From the NCBI GenBank assembly GCA_938016265.1, contig CALLWB010000016.1, positions 1 to 64,000 on the forward strand: a DNA stretch of 64,000 bases. The letters run 5' to 3'. The stretch's first letter is position 1. Every line of letters begins with the position of its first letter. Under the pieces are notes generated by a model. That model searched no databases. It was not told where the DNA came from and worked only from the letters and a program-made list of their open reading frames with translations. The DNA is from an uncultured Saprospiraceae bacterium. Its GTDB lineage: Bacteria > Bacteroidota > Bacteroidia > Chitinophagales > Saprospiraceae. Of the stretch, positions 19,101-28,518 are shown piece after piece. The translations under genes were made by a program, and so were the position numbers.

Positions 19101-20193
19101 TTACCGAATTTCTTAAATAGTGTTTAAATTTTTTGGACTTGACTTCTATCTTAAAAACACCATTATCAGAACATATCCAGTTTATATCATCATTAAAATA
19201 AACATCAAGAATATTCTCACTAAAAAAAGTCGGATGATTTTTCTTTAAATCATAATCCAACTTAGTCTTAGGATTCAATATCAGGGAATTGCTTGAACCG
19301 AACACCCAAATGTCGCTTGTTTTAGGATTTAGTTTTATTAATATTTCGAAGGGCCTGCCCTGAAAGATACTTTTTCCTGGGCTCCAGTTGGGGTAGTAAG
19401 GAACTACCTCCCCATTAGATCGAATGACTTGAAATGGATTAGTCTTATTTTTTCCAAATTCAAATTTAGCAACAATAAGCTCCTTCTTACTATTCTTCCC
19501 GATAGAATGGTACCCCAAATGCACACCGTGCAGCCAAAAGACATAGTTAATATCAAATTTTTCATTTTCTTGAAGCACCTGATACACCTCTTCCTCCGTG
19601 CCCTTCGAGTAAATAAACTGGTCTTTCATATAGGTAAAAGGCTTCGGTCTATTGTCTTTTTCTATTTTTTTAAATTGACCATCCTCAAATTTACGAACAG
19701 GAGTAAAGACAGAATCTATAAAAAGTATTTCTCCACTCAAGTTTTCCTTAATTGTTATATAATCGCTACTATTTCCAGGGAAATTTTCAGGAAATCGCTC
19801 CTCAATTGACAGCACCTCAAAGGTGTTAATGTTGATAAAATTAATATCCCTAACCCATAACTTAGAATACCGACCAATAAAGTTCATCACCCATAAATAC
19901 CCATCCTCATCTTCAAAAATACTATAGATCGTGTTAAAGTCTAACTCACTATTATTCACATTAAATTCAAGGATAGAATGTCCATCATATCGACCAAGGC
20001 CATGCTCTGTACCAAACCACATAAATCCTCTGCTATCCTGGAAAGCGCAATTGACATTGTTTCGGAGAAAATCACCATCAACTTCGATTTTTTGGATATC
20101 TAGCACGTCCTCCTTTGTGTTTTGGCAAAAGCCTCCCAGACCAATAAACGTAGTCAAAAAAAACACCAACCAAAGTTTGATAAATGAATGCAT
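16111..20193 (-). CDS. hybrid two-component system regulator (HTCS)
   Basis: A 1360-residue one-protein signalling chain. It has a signal peptide (residues 1-24) and then a periplasmic double beta-propeller with repeats such as FMWFGTEHGLGRYDG, IWLGTNGGGLIKWD and LWMSSYDGLMRFD. A Y_Y_Y domain ends before a single membrane helix near residues 780-805. The histidine kinase follows: FFANISHELRTPITLIQG with the phospho-His near 855, and NLLSNAFKFTDKGG and GMGIPKKDIEQIFDRFF as ATP-binding boxes. The receiver has IISDIMMPVMDG (phospho-Asp near 1160), and the last 95 residues are an AraC-type helix-turn-helix (LSERQLYRMVKQLVGLTPNQYI). HTCS proteins usually sense glycan fragments and control polysaccharide-use loci, but no SusC/SusD pair lies nearby, so its target is elsewhere. 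Two tandem RNA-like repeats sit upstream. Confidence 0.93.
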   Translation of the reverse strand: MHSFIKLWLVFFLTTFIGLGGFCQNTKEDVLDIQKIEVDGDFLRNNVNCAFQDSRGFMWFGTEHGLGRYDGHSILEFNVNNSELDFNTIYSIFEDEDGYLWVMNFIGRYSKLWVRDINFININTFEVLSIEERFPENFPGNSSDYITIKENLSGEILFIDSVFTPVRKFEDGQFKKIEKDNRPKPFTYMKDQFIYSKGTEEEVYQVLQENEKFDINYVFWLHGVHLGYHSIGKNSKKELIVAKFEFGKNKTNPFQVIRSNGEVVPYYPNWSPGKSIFQGRPFEILIKLNPKTSDIWVFGSSNSLILNPKTKLDYDLKKNHPTFFSENILDVYFNDDINWICSDNGVFKIEVKSKKFKHYLRNSVKNEELYSCRTIFPINEKDLIVSSINRSVLLRNEKVVREFPLGSKNFFDQRGDTLLYWHHGSLVKQIGNEKIRFTATKSNNLWDVFLEKKSGKAWFGFNQGLGYWQEGMDSVRHYDQFNRFDELATSSVFHITKLKNNNFLLGTSTGVYELSETNGIINRFSKKDKPPYFLPQTSIYYSYEDKDGIIWLGTNGGGLIKWDKSNGEYQQYTTDVGLSSNLICAIFEDDFNNLWMSSYDGLMRFDKETKSVRNYYKEDGLTHNEFNRGSYYQAPDGEIHFGGMDGVNSFYPKELIEADKHEDAPLELTKIYHFDVRKDSLIDKTEVFKTEGEITLRPREGFLNIEFALLDFNKKEKLNYFYQIEGRGKKWHSTKENKLILSGLPYGHQQVRIKGLMSNGKFSKHELVIPIQVIRPFYLNWFYILLFLCLVGICFTAYLRRKNRLLQDQQKTLQRMVDQQTKQLQNDKDLIEIQAKELMELDQAKSRFFANISHELRTPITLIQGPIQSIIRSKELSPRYQSLLQKAEKNTTVLLNLVKEILDLTGSKEVQMEWVESPTHFYTFLKKIVENFQPAAETKGLRFQFEYHPPIELEIKLDKEKFTKIVHNLLSNAFKFTDKGGLVRITVEDLGKKMLLQVKDNGMGIPKKDIEQIFDRFFQSNTNKKADAGMGIGLALSMEYVNLMKGKMWAVSYTEGSNKGSSFFVEFPKKELAQPIVALQEKNRITEQQLINPLPAKIPNQTGPAKLLVVEDNEDLREYLFELLSPTYNVALAENGQKAIDQLNNGELPALIISDIMMPVMDGFELLENLKNDSIWCQLPIIMLTARVDKKDKLNALRTGVDDYITKPFLEEELLIRINYLLGNYANRMAAIQEYSIPQESKEESNLPSEEVQQNNEWLDKLEQTILDNLQDLTYKVPNLAHDMFLSERQLYRMVKQLVGLTPNQYIKSLRLAKAREFLEEKKYNSAKKVASAVGYKDAAYFSKLYLKEYGRLPADFFED

Positions 20194-20334
20194 AGAATGT
20201 CCTAGTCAAATTTGATAATACAAATATGGGTATTACTTAAACTTTAATAGTTATTCGTGTGATTTTTTTATAAAAAAACCCTAAAATAAGAGGAAATTGG
20301 AGTTTATTTGAAGGGGGGAAGCGGTTATAAATTG

Positions 20335-20452
20335 CAAAAAAAAACCGCAAGGTGCAATGACGTTTCTTGATCGTTCTCAAGTCCCTACCCCGTGCACACT
20401 TTGCGGTTATCTACCCAAACGTTCTTATATGTTATATCCGTTAGGACAACAA
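20335..20452 (-). ncRNA. putative small RNA, copy 1 (leader-proximal)
   Basis: Read on the minus strand, the element ends in a long hairpin followed by nine T residues. The outer stem pairs 20343-20350 with 20401-20408, a second stem pairs GTGCA 20352-20356 with TGCAC 20393-20397, and a small inner hairpin CTTGA/TCAAG lies at 20366-20370 and 20377-20381. The 105 bases 20335-20439 are identical to copy 2, while flanks are diverged. On the minus strand TTTG at 20490-20487, 19 bases, and TAATTGTA give a weak promoter-like pair, predicting a transcript of about 117 bases. No frame is conserved between the copies. It could instead be a transcription attenuator for the hybrid sensor gene, whose start is 142 bases downstream. 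Confidence 0.55.
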
Positions 20453-20590
20453 TTTTCTTTACAATTACTGCTATCAAACAGTTTCTCAAAGGTCATTTTT
20501 TATTTTTTGAAAATCCTGCCAATATCAAGGAAAATTCTGCCACTCCATTGAGCCCATTGGTATTACTAGACTTCATAAACATAAATAGTT
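20440..20590. repeat. diverged flank of RNA repeat, copy 1
   Basis: This part continues the duplication at lower similarity to 20820-20968: GGACAACAATTT.CTTTA, ...TTACTGCTA, AAAGGTCA, TGAAAATCCTGCCAA, GAAAAT.CTGCCA, TTGGTATTACT. As it precedes the RNA-like element on the minus strand, it probably contains its promoter. Confidence 0.6.
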
Positions 20591-20714
20591 TTTAACATAT
20601 ATTTAAGCGGCCTAGTCAAAACTACTTAAGAGTAATGTATTCCTAAAAAACTAGATGGATAATTTCATACGGCTGCAAGACCAGAGAATTGTCTTTCACA
20701 AGGAAGCAGAAGGC

Positions 20715-20832
20715 CAAAAAAAAACCGCAAGGTGCAATGACGTTTCTTGATCGTTCTCAAGTCCCTACCCCGTGCACACTTTGCGGTTATCTACCCAAAC
20801 GTTCTTATATGTTATATCCCTTCGGACAACAA
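20715..20832 (-). ncRNA. putative small RNA, copy 2
   Basis: Tandem copy of the element at 20335, shifted by exactly 380 bases. Bases 20715-20819 are identical to copy 1, including the nine-A run (nine T on the transcribed strand) and all stem positions. Perfect retention of about 105 bases while the flanks have drifted argues for selection on the RNA or DNA structure, or for recent gene conversion confined to it. Unlike copy 1 it is not directly in front of a gene, which favours an independent RNA over an attenuator. Confidence 0.55.
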
Positions 20833-20968
20833 TTTACTTTATGTTACTGCTAGTTACAGTATGTTAAAGGTCACATTTTTTTTCTTGAAAATCCTGCCAA
20901 CAGCAAAGAAAATCCTGCCACCTCTTTAAGTCTTTTGGTATTACTGGGTTTCAGAAGCAAAATATTTT
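20820..20968. repeat. diverged flank of RNA repeat, copy 2
   Basis: Counterpart of 20440-20590, roughly three-quarters similar by eye. The minus-strand signals GACCTTTA and AGCAGTAACATA correspond to the promoter-like pair of copy 1. Confidence 0.55.
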
Positions 20969-21066
20969 TATATTTTTTTTGCAAAAACGCTGTTTAAAGG
21001 TCAAAATCCGCGTTTTGGATCTACTTTTTGGGTCAAAAACAGTTAAAACTGATTGACTAAAAGACA

Positions 21067-21121
21067 GAAAAAACTCCTTTAAACCTTGTTTAAGCCAAAT
21101 TAGGCATGGTTATAAGGAGTT
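21067..21121 (-). terminator. Rho-independent terminator overlapping the hisC stop
   Basis: On the minus strand AACTCCTTATAACC pairs with GGTTTAAAGGAGTT (12 of 14), with a nested GCC/GGC hairpin, then TTTTTC. The stop codon of the aminotransferase lies inside the first arm. Confidence 0.8.
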
Positions 21122-22213
21122 AAGAACTTGTTCTAAAATTTCTATGCAATAGTTGTTTTCTTCCCGTCGACCTACCGAAATTCTAATGCAATGGGGTAAG
21201 CCTGATCCTCCTAGGGGGCGAACAAAAACGCCATGACTCATCAATTGCTCAACGATCAGATCGACTTTTTGCTTAGTTCCAAAGTCAATCATCACAAAAT
21301 TGGCAAAGGAAGGGACATAATTTAATCTTAATCGGTCGAATTCTTGATAAAAATAATTAATGCCTGCGGTATTATTGTCCATTGTTTTTTTCAAAAACTG
21401 CTCATCATCAAGGGCTCCGATGCCAGCAGCCTGAGCGAGATTGGAAGGCTCAAACGTCAGTTTGACATTCAACAAGGGCTGAATGATCTCTTTTGAGGCA
21501 ATCCCGTACCCAATCCTAGAGGCTGCAATCCCATAAGCTTTGGAGAAAGTACGCAGGACAATGATGTTTGAATAGTTCAGTTGCGTTCCATCCGGAAAAT
21601 CGTCCGTCAAGGTCACCGAAAACTCAAAATAGGCTTCGTCCAGCACGACTAAAATATGCTCGGGCACGACCTCCATAAAACGAGTCAATTCCTCTCTGGT
21701 GATCATTGCGCCTGTCGGATTGTTCGCATTTGACAAATAGATCACCTTTGTATTCTCGCCAATTCCAGCAGCAATACCTTCCAAATCCAACCGATAATCG
21801 GCAGTCAGCGGTATTTGCACCAATGGCGTATTATTGATTTGAGACCATATATAAATGATTACAAAACTCCCTGAAGAAGTAAGTACTTCCTCCTTTCCAC
21901 TACAAAATGCTTTTAAGATATTCAACAAAAGACCTTCAGAACCATTGCCTACAATGATATTTTCAGTTTGTTTGCCTAGACGTTCAGCCAGTTTTCCTCT
22001 TAGTTTCAAACTAAGGGGATCAGGATAAAAATTTGACCCTTCGAAAGCGGTGATTATGGCGTCTTTTGCCTTTGAAGAAGAGCCCATTGGGTTTTCGTTA
22101 TTCCACAAAATTGCGGTTTGTTCCCAGTTGTTTTCAGCGATCAACTCACTGATTGGCTTGCCAGGCTTATATCCTTTTAGATTCTTAATGTGTTCTGGGA
22201 GTTCTATTTTCAT
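21110..22213 (-). CDS. hisC: histidinol-phosphate aminotransferase-like enzyme
   Basis: A 367-residue fold-type I PLP enzyme. Recognisable parts are GNGSEGLLLNIL (cofactor phosphate region), YLSNANNPTGAMI, the aspartate motif VVLDEAYFEF that binds the pyridine nitrogen, and RTFSKAYGIAASRIGYG with the Schiff-base Lys. Size and motifs match HisC, which converts imidazole-acetol phosphate and glutamate to histidinol phosphate in histidine synthesis. The gene stands alone here, not in a his operon. A related aromatic or ectoine-type aminotransferase of the same subgroup cannot be excluded, so the symbol is tentative. Its own terminator overlaps the stop codon; the start region is divergent from the rpsF promoter. 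Confidence 0.75.
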   Translation of the reverse strand: MKIELPEHIKNLKGYKPGKPISELIAENNWEQTAILWNNENPMGSSSKAKDAIITAFEGSNFYPDPLSLKLRGKLAERLGKQTENIIVGNGSEGLLLNILKAFCSGKEEVLTSSGSFVIIYIWSQINNTPLVQIPLTADYRLDLEGIAAGIGENTKVIYLSNANNPTGAMITREELTRFMEVVPEHILVVLDEAYFEFSVTLTDDFPDGTQLNYSNIIVLRTFSKAYGIAASRIGYGIASKEIIQPLLNVKLTFEPSNLAQAAGIGALDDEQFLKKTMDNNTAGINYFYQEFDRLRLNYVPSFANFVMIDFGTKQKVDLIVEQLMSHGVFVRPLGGSGLPHCIRISVGRREENNYCIEILEQVLNSL

Positions 22214-22287
22214 AATGGGGAATGGTGTATTAATTTATGGGGATCGGTCAATCGTGAATGGTTATAGACAACGTACAATTACTGTTG

Positions 22288-22420
22288 TACCATTAACCAA
22301 TCCACTATCAACTATTCTCTATTCGTTAAAATAATAACTTCTTAAACAACTTTCTAGTAGTAAGTGTTTATAAATGCAAATTTGCATATTTATTACACTT
22401 TTTTCGAGAAAGTGATTAAT
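22288..22420 (+). repeat. duplicated rpsF promoter region, copy 1
   Basis: A segment starting GTACCATTAACCAATCCAC and running through CAAATTTGCATA and CACTTTTTT to TAATGTTG. It is a diverged direct repeat of 22469-22610. Its -7-like box (TAATGTTG) differs by one base from TAnnTTTG and may be a weaker second promoter or a relic. Confidence 0.65.
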
Positions 22421-22433
22421 GTTGTATTGTTTT

Positions 22434-22482
22434 TTGGTTAATGGATCGAAAAATGGTTTGGCCTGGATGTACCATTAACCAA
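22434..22482. repeat. 11-base inverted repeat between the promoter copies
   Basis: TTGGTTAATGG (22434-22444) and CCATTAACCAA (22472-22482) are perfect inverted repeats around a 27-base loop. The same 11-mer occurs at 13590, 22290 and 38800, always just upstream of genes. Confidence 0.6.
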
Positions 22483-22610
22483 TCCACCATTAACAATTAA
22501 CCATTCTCAATTCGTCAAAACAATAACTTCTAAAACAACCTTAACGTAAGTGTATAAAAAATCAAATTTGCATATAATATTCACTTTTTTGTAGAAAATT
22601 ATTATCTTTG
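22469..22610 (+). promoter_or_regulatory. rpsF-rpsR-rplI operon promoter region, copy 2
   Basis: The second copy of the duplicated region ends in TATCTTTG at 22603-22610, a perfect -7 box, 40 bases before the rpsF start. The -33 element is degenerate. It is the likely main promoter of the ribosomal protein operon. Confidence 0.65.
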
Positions 22611-22650
22611 CACTCCAATTTTTATTAACATTTAAAATAACAGGTTTTTA

Positions 22651-23190
22651 ATGAGAAGTTACGAAACCACTTTCATCGTCGATCCGGTGCTGTCCGAGGG
22701 TGAAATCAAACAGACAGCAGACATGTACTTAAAACACCTCAAAAATGAAGGTTGTGAGATCGTACATATCAACGAATTAGGCTTACGCCAATTAGCTTAC
22801 CCTATCAAAAGAAGAAATTCTGGGGTATACTATAACGTTGAACTAACTGCTCCAAATGGAGAGTTTATTGAAAAAATAGAGCTTGCCTTCCGTCGTGATG
22901 AGCATATCATGCGTTTCCTTACGATTCGCCTGGACAAATATGCGATTCAGTACAACCAGGACAAAAGAGACGGCAAAATCGGTGCGCACAAGCGTAAAAT
23001 GCAAGCAGAAGCTAAAGTTAAAGCTGAAAAAGAAGAAGCTGAAAACAGAGCCAAAAAAGAAGCTAAGGCCAAAAAAGACGCCGCTAGAAAAGAAGCTGCT
23101 GTTAAGAAAGCCGCTGCTAAGAAAGCTGCTGCTGCCGTAGCTGCTGAAAATGAACCATCTTCTGATAACACTGAAAAAACTGAATCATAA
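22651..23190 (+). CDS. rpsF: 30S ribosomal protein S6
   Basis: Residues 1-110 are typical S6 (MRSYETTFIVDPVLSEGEI; GLRQLAYPIKRRNSGVYYN; RRDEHIMRFLTIRLDKYAI). S6 binds 16S rRNA with S18 in the platform of the small subunit. The protein is 179 residues, well above the usual 100-135, owing to a tail of about 60 residues made almost only of Lys, Ala and Glu (KAEKEEAENRAKKEAKAKKD and so on), predicted to be a charged helix. Such Ala/Lys extensions on S6 occur in Bacteroidota. It is first gene of the operon; its stop TAA overlaps the rpsR ATG by one base. Confidence 0.95.
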   Translation: MRSYETTFIVDPVLSEGEIKQTADMYLKHLKNEGCEIVHINELGLRQLAYPIKRRNSGVYYNVELTAPNGEFIEKIELAFRRDEHIMRFLTIRLDKYAIQYNQDKRDGKIGAHKRKMQAEAKVKAEKEEAENRAKKEAKAKKDAARKEAAVKKAAAKKAAAAVAAENEPSSDNTEKTES

Positions 23191-23456
23191 TGGCATCTAG
23201 AGACGATATTAAGTTTCTGAGCAATCCTAGCATCGGAAACAACAAGAAAAAATATTGCCGATTTAAAAAATTCGGAATCAAATATATTGATTACAAAGAC
23301 ACTGATTTTTTACTTCAATTCATTAACGACCAAGGAAAAATTCTTCCACGTCGTTTGTCTGGCAACTCTTTAAAGTACCAGCGTAAAATGGCGGTAGCTA
23401 TCAAAAGAGCTCGCCACTTAGGTATGTTACCATATGTAACTGACTTATTGAAGTAA
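23190..23456 (+). CDS. rpsR: 30S ribosomal protein S18
   Basis: An 88-residue basic protein with the S18 core: CRFKKFGIKYIDYKDTDFLL, then ILPRRLSGNSLKYQRKMAVA and IKRARHLGMLPYV. It partners S6 in the small-subunit platform. The ATG overlaps the rpsF stop codon, so translation is probably coupled, and rplI follows after 32 bases. This S6-S18-L9 order is the standard bacterial arrangement. Confidence 0.96.
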   Translation: MASRDDIKFLSNPSIGNNKKKYCRFKKFGIKYIDYKDTDFLLQFINDQGKILPRRLSGNSLKYQRKMAVAIKRARHLGMLPYVTDLLK

Positions 23457-23488
23457 TCTGTTTTACCATACACTAAAGTGAAATAATC

Positions 23489-23935
23489 ATGGAAGTAATA
23501 TTATTAAAAGATGTAGAGAAACTAGGTGATCAAAACGAAATCGTAACTGTAAAAAACGGTTTTGGTCGTAATTACCTAATCCCTAAAAAATTAGCGATCA
23601 TCGCTAATGCAACAAATCGAAATATCCTTAAAGATCAAGTTGGCCAAATAGAAGCTAAACTTGAGAAAATGATAGACGAATTTAAAGTAATCGAAGAAAA
23701 ACTAAAAGGAGTAACCATCAAAGTAGGGGCGAAAGCAGGTACTAGTGGTAAAATTTTCGGTAGCGTAACCAACATCCAAATTGCAAACGCAATTAAGGAT
23801 CAAATAGGAATTGACATTGATCGTAAGAAAATCACTCTTTCTGAAGATGTCAAAAACTTAGGTACCTATACTGCAGAAGCTAATCTGCACCCAAAGGTAA
23901 AACCTCAAATCACTTTCGAGGTTATCGCTGACTAG
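23489..23935 (+). CDS. rplI: 50S ribosomal protein L9
   Basis: A 148-residue protein with the L9 signature at its N-terminus (VILLKDVEKLGDQNEIVTVK, NGFGRNYLIPKKLAIIA), a long connecting helix around residues 40-75, and a C-terminal RNA-binding domain (KAGTSGKIFGSVTNIQIANA). It binds 23S rRNA domain V at the base of the L1 stalk. It is last gene of the operon and is followed by a strong terminator. Confidence 0.96.
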   Translation: MEVILLKDVEKLGDQNEIVTVKNGFGRNYLIPKKLAIIANATNRNILKDQVGQIEAKLEKMIDEFKVIEEKLKGVTIKVGAKAGTSGKIFGSVTNIQIANAIKDQIGIDIDRKKITLSEDVKNLGTYTAEANLHPKVKPQITFEVIAD

Positions 23936-23955
23936 TTTTCCTTAAGAATTTATAA

Positions 23956-23993
23956 AAAAGCCACTTCAAATAATTTTGAAGTGGCTTTTTTTA
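23956..23993 (+). terminator. Rho-independent terminator of the rplI operon
   Basis: AAAGCCACTTCAAA pairs perfectly with TTTGAAGTGGCTTT around a short loop and continues into T residues. It starts about 20 bases after the rplI stop. Confidence 0.92.
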
Positions 23994-24016
23994 TTTAATT
24001 TCCCGTCTATCATTAA

Positions 24017-26056
<2,040 letters not shown>

Positions 26057-26060
26057 GTGT

Positions 26061-26150
26061 TTGGACGTTGATTTTTGTGAGTATTTGATCGACTATGATT
26101 AAAAGAGAATCATGGTCATCATCAAATCACAAAAATCAACGTTCAGACCA
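26061..26150. repeat. 90-base inverted repeat between convergent genes
   Basis: The arm beginning TTGGACGTTGATTTTTGTGA at 26061 pairs with one ending TCACAAAAATCAACGTTCAG near 26146, and the inner TGATT/AATCA pairing closes a seven-base loop (AAAAGAG) near 26101. The stem is nearly 40 bases long with a few mismatches. It probably ends transcription from both sides, but is much longer than the other terminators here. Confidence 0.7.
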
Positions 26151-26154
26151 TTGT

Positions 26155-28518
26155 TCAGGCATGTGCAATAGTCCCCTTATACGCATCAAGCACTACCCGA
26201 TCTCCAGTTTTAAACGCCCTCCTTGCGTTCTTGCAGGAAACCACCGCCGGTAGTCCATATTCTCTGGCGACAACTGCTCCATGTGATAAAGGACTGCCAA
26301 TTTCAGTGACCAACCCTCCTATTTTCCCAAAATAGGGCGACCATCCGATATCTGTAATTTCTGTGATCAAAATATCTCCTTCCTTGATGCCTCGGCAATC
26401 TTCCAAGGAGTAAGCCACAAATGCTCTGCCTTCCACCTTTCCAAGGCTGACAGGAGTTCCTCGCAGTGCTCCCTCTTCTAATTCTGTACGGACAAACTTG
26501 GTTTTGGGGATGGGGACTGAATAAAGAATGTGGTCAAACTCCAATTTCATCTGTTCGGGGAAGAGGATGCGTCTTTTTTCAGCGGTTTGCTTCCATTTTG
26601 GAGATTTGTCACTAATCAACTTTCCGAGTTCTTCATGCTGGAGGAAAAAAACCTGGTCTGAATCATCGAGTAAATCATGTTTCATCAGAGATTGGCCGAA
26701 GTAGATATAAGCCATTTTTAGCTTTCGCTGAATTCTAATTCCCAGGCTTTTCGCTTCTTCCCGCTGGGCGATGGATTTTCTTATTTTTGGTAACAGTCCT
26801 AGAATAAACCGGCATTTTATAGAAGAATAGCCCTCCAATAATTCCTTATAGTTTGTACTAGGTTTGGAAGAAGAGGATACTTTAGCTGTTGAATTTAGCC
26901 TGTTGAACATCATATCAGCAAGCGGCAATGGATCTTGTTTCCAATCTTTGGAACGCAATGCAGCCTCACGGACACCTCTATGCCCATTTTTTTTCATGAA
27001 ATTTTGGTAGGCTTCTTTTACGGGTTCGGGTGCAAGATCGTTAAGGTAATTCAATAAATCCTCCCCATTTTTCTTAGATCGGTGGTTATCTTCATCTTCT
27101 CGAATCATTGATAACAACTCTTCCATATCCTGCAGCATGTTTGCCCCTTCAATTCCTTTGATTTCCCCTATCAATTTGGTGGCCAGTACATGATGTTTGG
27201 CTTCAGTTTTCAGTGGATCCCCACTCAAAATCCCCAGCAAGGCCGTGTAAAGTGCTCCAGAATTTGCAGACACACACATATGATCCGACCAAGCATTAAA
27301 AACAGTGGTTCGGCCCGCACTTAAATGAGCATACATCTCCTGAATATTTTCGCTCGTTTTAATAGAAAATTTTTGATCGACTTCTCGTAAATTTTTGACC
27401 TTTTTGCTGGCGGTGTTATTGTACCTTATATTATTCACCTGGCCAAGGAGTTGTTTGATTTTGCCTGCTTTTTTCTCTACCACTTTCGTAGGGAGAATGG
27501 TTCCCGTAAGGGAAATATCAATATTTTCTTTTTTAGCTAATAATACATTTTGTGAAAAATCGTACATGGCCTGCATATCAAAAAACATACGCCCATAATG
27601 GAGCTTCAAGTAGCGCGGTCGCTCCAGATATTCATTGATTACACCACAGGCTTTGTACATATTTTGAATGGCAAACTCCACTCCATGTCCAAAAACAGAC
27701 CAGGTAAGCGGCGTTATCGCCCCAGGCATCATTTCTCCAACATTCCCAAGTGTATAAATTGGTTGCTCTGGATAATCTACCGGACTGTCCAACTCATTGA
27801 GGTGTGCAGGGACAAGCGTAGTAATTGGTCTTCCCTGTAGCCACCACAATTTGTCATTTTGGTCAATAACGAACTCCATATCCAATGGATAGCCAAATTG
27901 TTTTTCTGCGAACAAACAATCCGACCGAAGTTGGTTGATCAAATCTTCAGACAGACTGTCTTTCCTGGAAGTAGGAATTGGACCATGTTTATATAGTTTA
28001 ATCTGGTCAGCATCTTTTTCGCCGCTTACCAAGGCTTCTCCAGGGCCATCGACTACATTGATCAACAACTGGTCATGCCGGTTGAGAACTGGATTGACAG
28101 AAAAAATGACCCCACTCCACTTCGCCTTTATCATTTGTTGAATGATCACATTCATATAGATCGGCTCATCTCCATGTCGCTCAACATGGTAGGTAAGCGC
28201 ATTGGCATCACTAATTGACAGACGGCAATCCTGAATCGCTTTTAGGATAGCCGTCGGCCCCTCTAAGTCAAGGAAAGTTTTGAATTGTCCTGCGTAGGAA
28301 TTTTCAGCATTATCTTCTACATCTGCAGAAGATCTGACGGCTACTACTCCTTCTGGTAGTGCACGAACCGCCTTGAGAATTTCTTCTTCGTTTTCAAGGT
28401 CCAAATAGGTAATAACAAATCCAGGAGGAACATTCAGCCCTACTTTGAATAATTTATTCAGTCCATTGGCTTTTCCTCCAGCCTCTAGCCATTCTTTTGC
28501 ATCGAGCGTTTGTATCAT
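26155..28518 (-). CDS. PEP synthase/rifampicin-phosphotransferase-like dikinase
   Basis: A 787-residue protein of the PEP-utilising family. The N-terminal part is a PPDK-type ATP-binding domain (VVAVRSSADVEDNAENSYAG; VIIQQMIKAKWSGVIFSVNP; MEFVIDQNDKLWWLQGRPIT). The C-terminal domain is the swivelling phosphohistidine domain, GSPLSHGAVVAREYGLPAVV, with the phosphorylated His near residue 743. The middle (about 250-680) resembles in position the substrate domain of rifampicin phosphotransferase, and there is no PEP-binding TIM barrel as in PpsA. It should use ATP to phosphorylate a small molecule, giving AMP and phosphate; the substrate is unknown. Its ATG overlaps the stop of the upstream gene by four bases (ATGA), so the two are co-translated. 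Confidence 0.8.
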   Translation of the reverse strand: MIQTLDAKEWLEAGGKANGLNKLFKVGLNVPPGFVITYLDLENEEEILKAVRALPEGVVAVRSSADVEDNAENSYAGQFKTFLDLEGPTAILKAIQDCRLSISDANALTYHVERHGDEPIYMNVIIQQMIKAKWSGVIFSVNPVLNRHDQLLINVVDGPGEALVSGEKDADQIKLYKHGPIPTSRKDSLSEDLINQLRSDCLFAEKQFGYPLDMEFVIDQNDKLWWLQGRPITTLVPAHLNELDSPVDYPEQPIYTLGNVGEMMPGAITPLTWSVFGHGVEFAIQNMYKACGVINEYLERPRYLKLHYGRMFFDMQAMYDFSQNVLLAKKENIDISLTGTILPTKVVEKKAGKIKQLLGQVNNIRYNNTASKKVKNLREVDQKFSIKTSENIQEMYAHLSAGRTTVFNAWSDHMCVSANSGALYTALLGILSGDPLKTEAKHHVLATKLIGEIKGIEGANMLQDMEELLSMIREDEDNHRSKKNGEDLLNYLNDLAPEPVKEAYQNFMKKNGHRGVREAALRSKDWKQDPLPLADMMFNRLNSTAKVSSSSKPSTNYKELLEGYSSIKCRFILGLLPKIRKSIAQREEAKSLGIRIQRKLKMAYIYFGQSLMKHDLLDDSDQVFFLQHEELGKLISDKSPKWKQTAEKRRILFPEQMKLEFDHILYSVPIPKTKFVRTELEEGALRGTPVSLGKVEGRAFVAYSLEDCRGIKEGDILITEITDIGWSPYFGKIGGLVTEIGSPLSHGAVVAREYGLPAVVSCKNARRAFKTGDRVVLDAYKGTIAHA

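Noticed and set aside
16111-20193. Polysaccharide utilisation locus around the hybrid sensor
   Set aside because: No SusC, SusD or glycoside hydrolase gene is present within reach on either side.
20357-20595. Short plus-strand reading frames inside the tandem repeat (20357-20551, 20392-20595, 20747-20929)
   Set aside because: The two copies are 380 bases apart and the frames read different phases of the same DNA, so no protein is conserved between them; structure and T-runs explain the repeat better.
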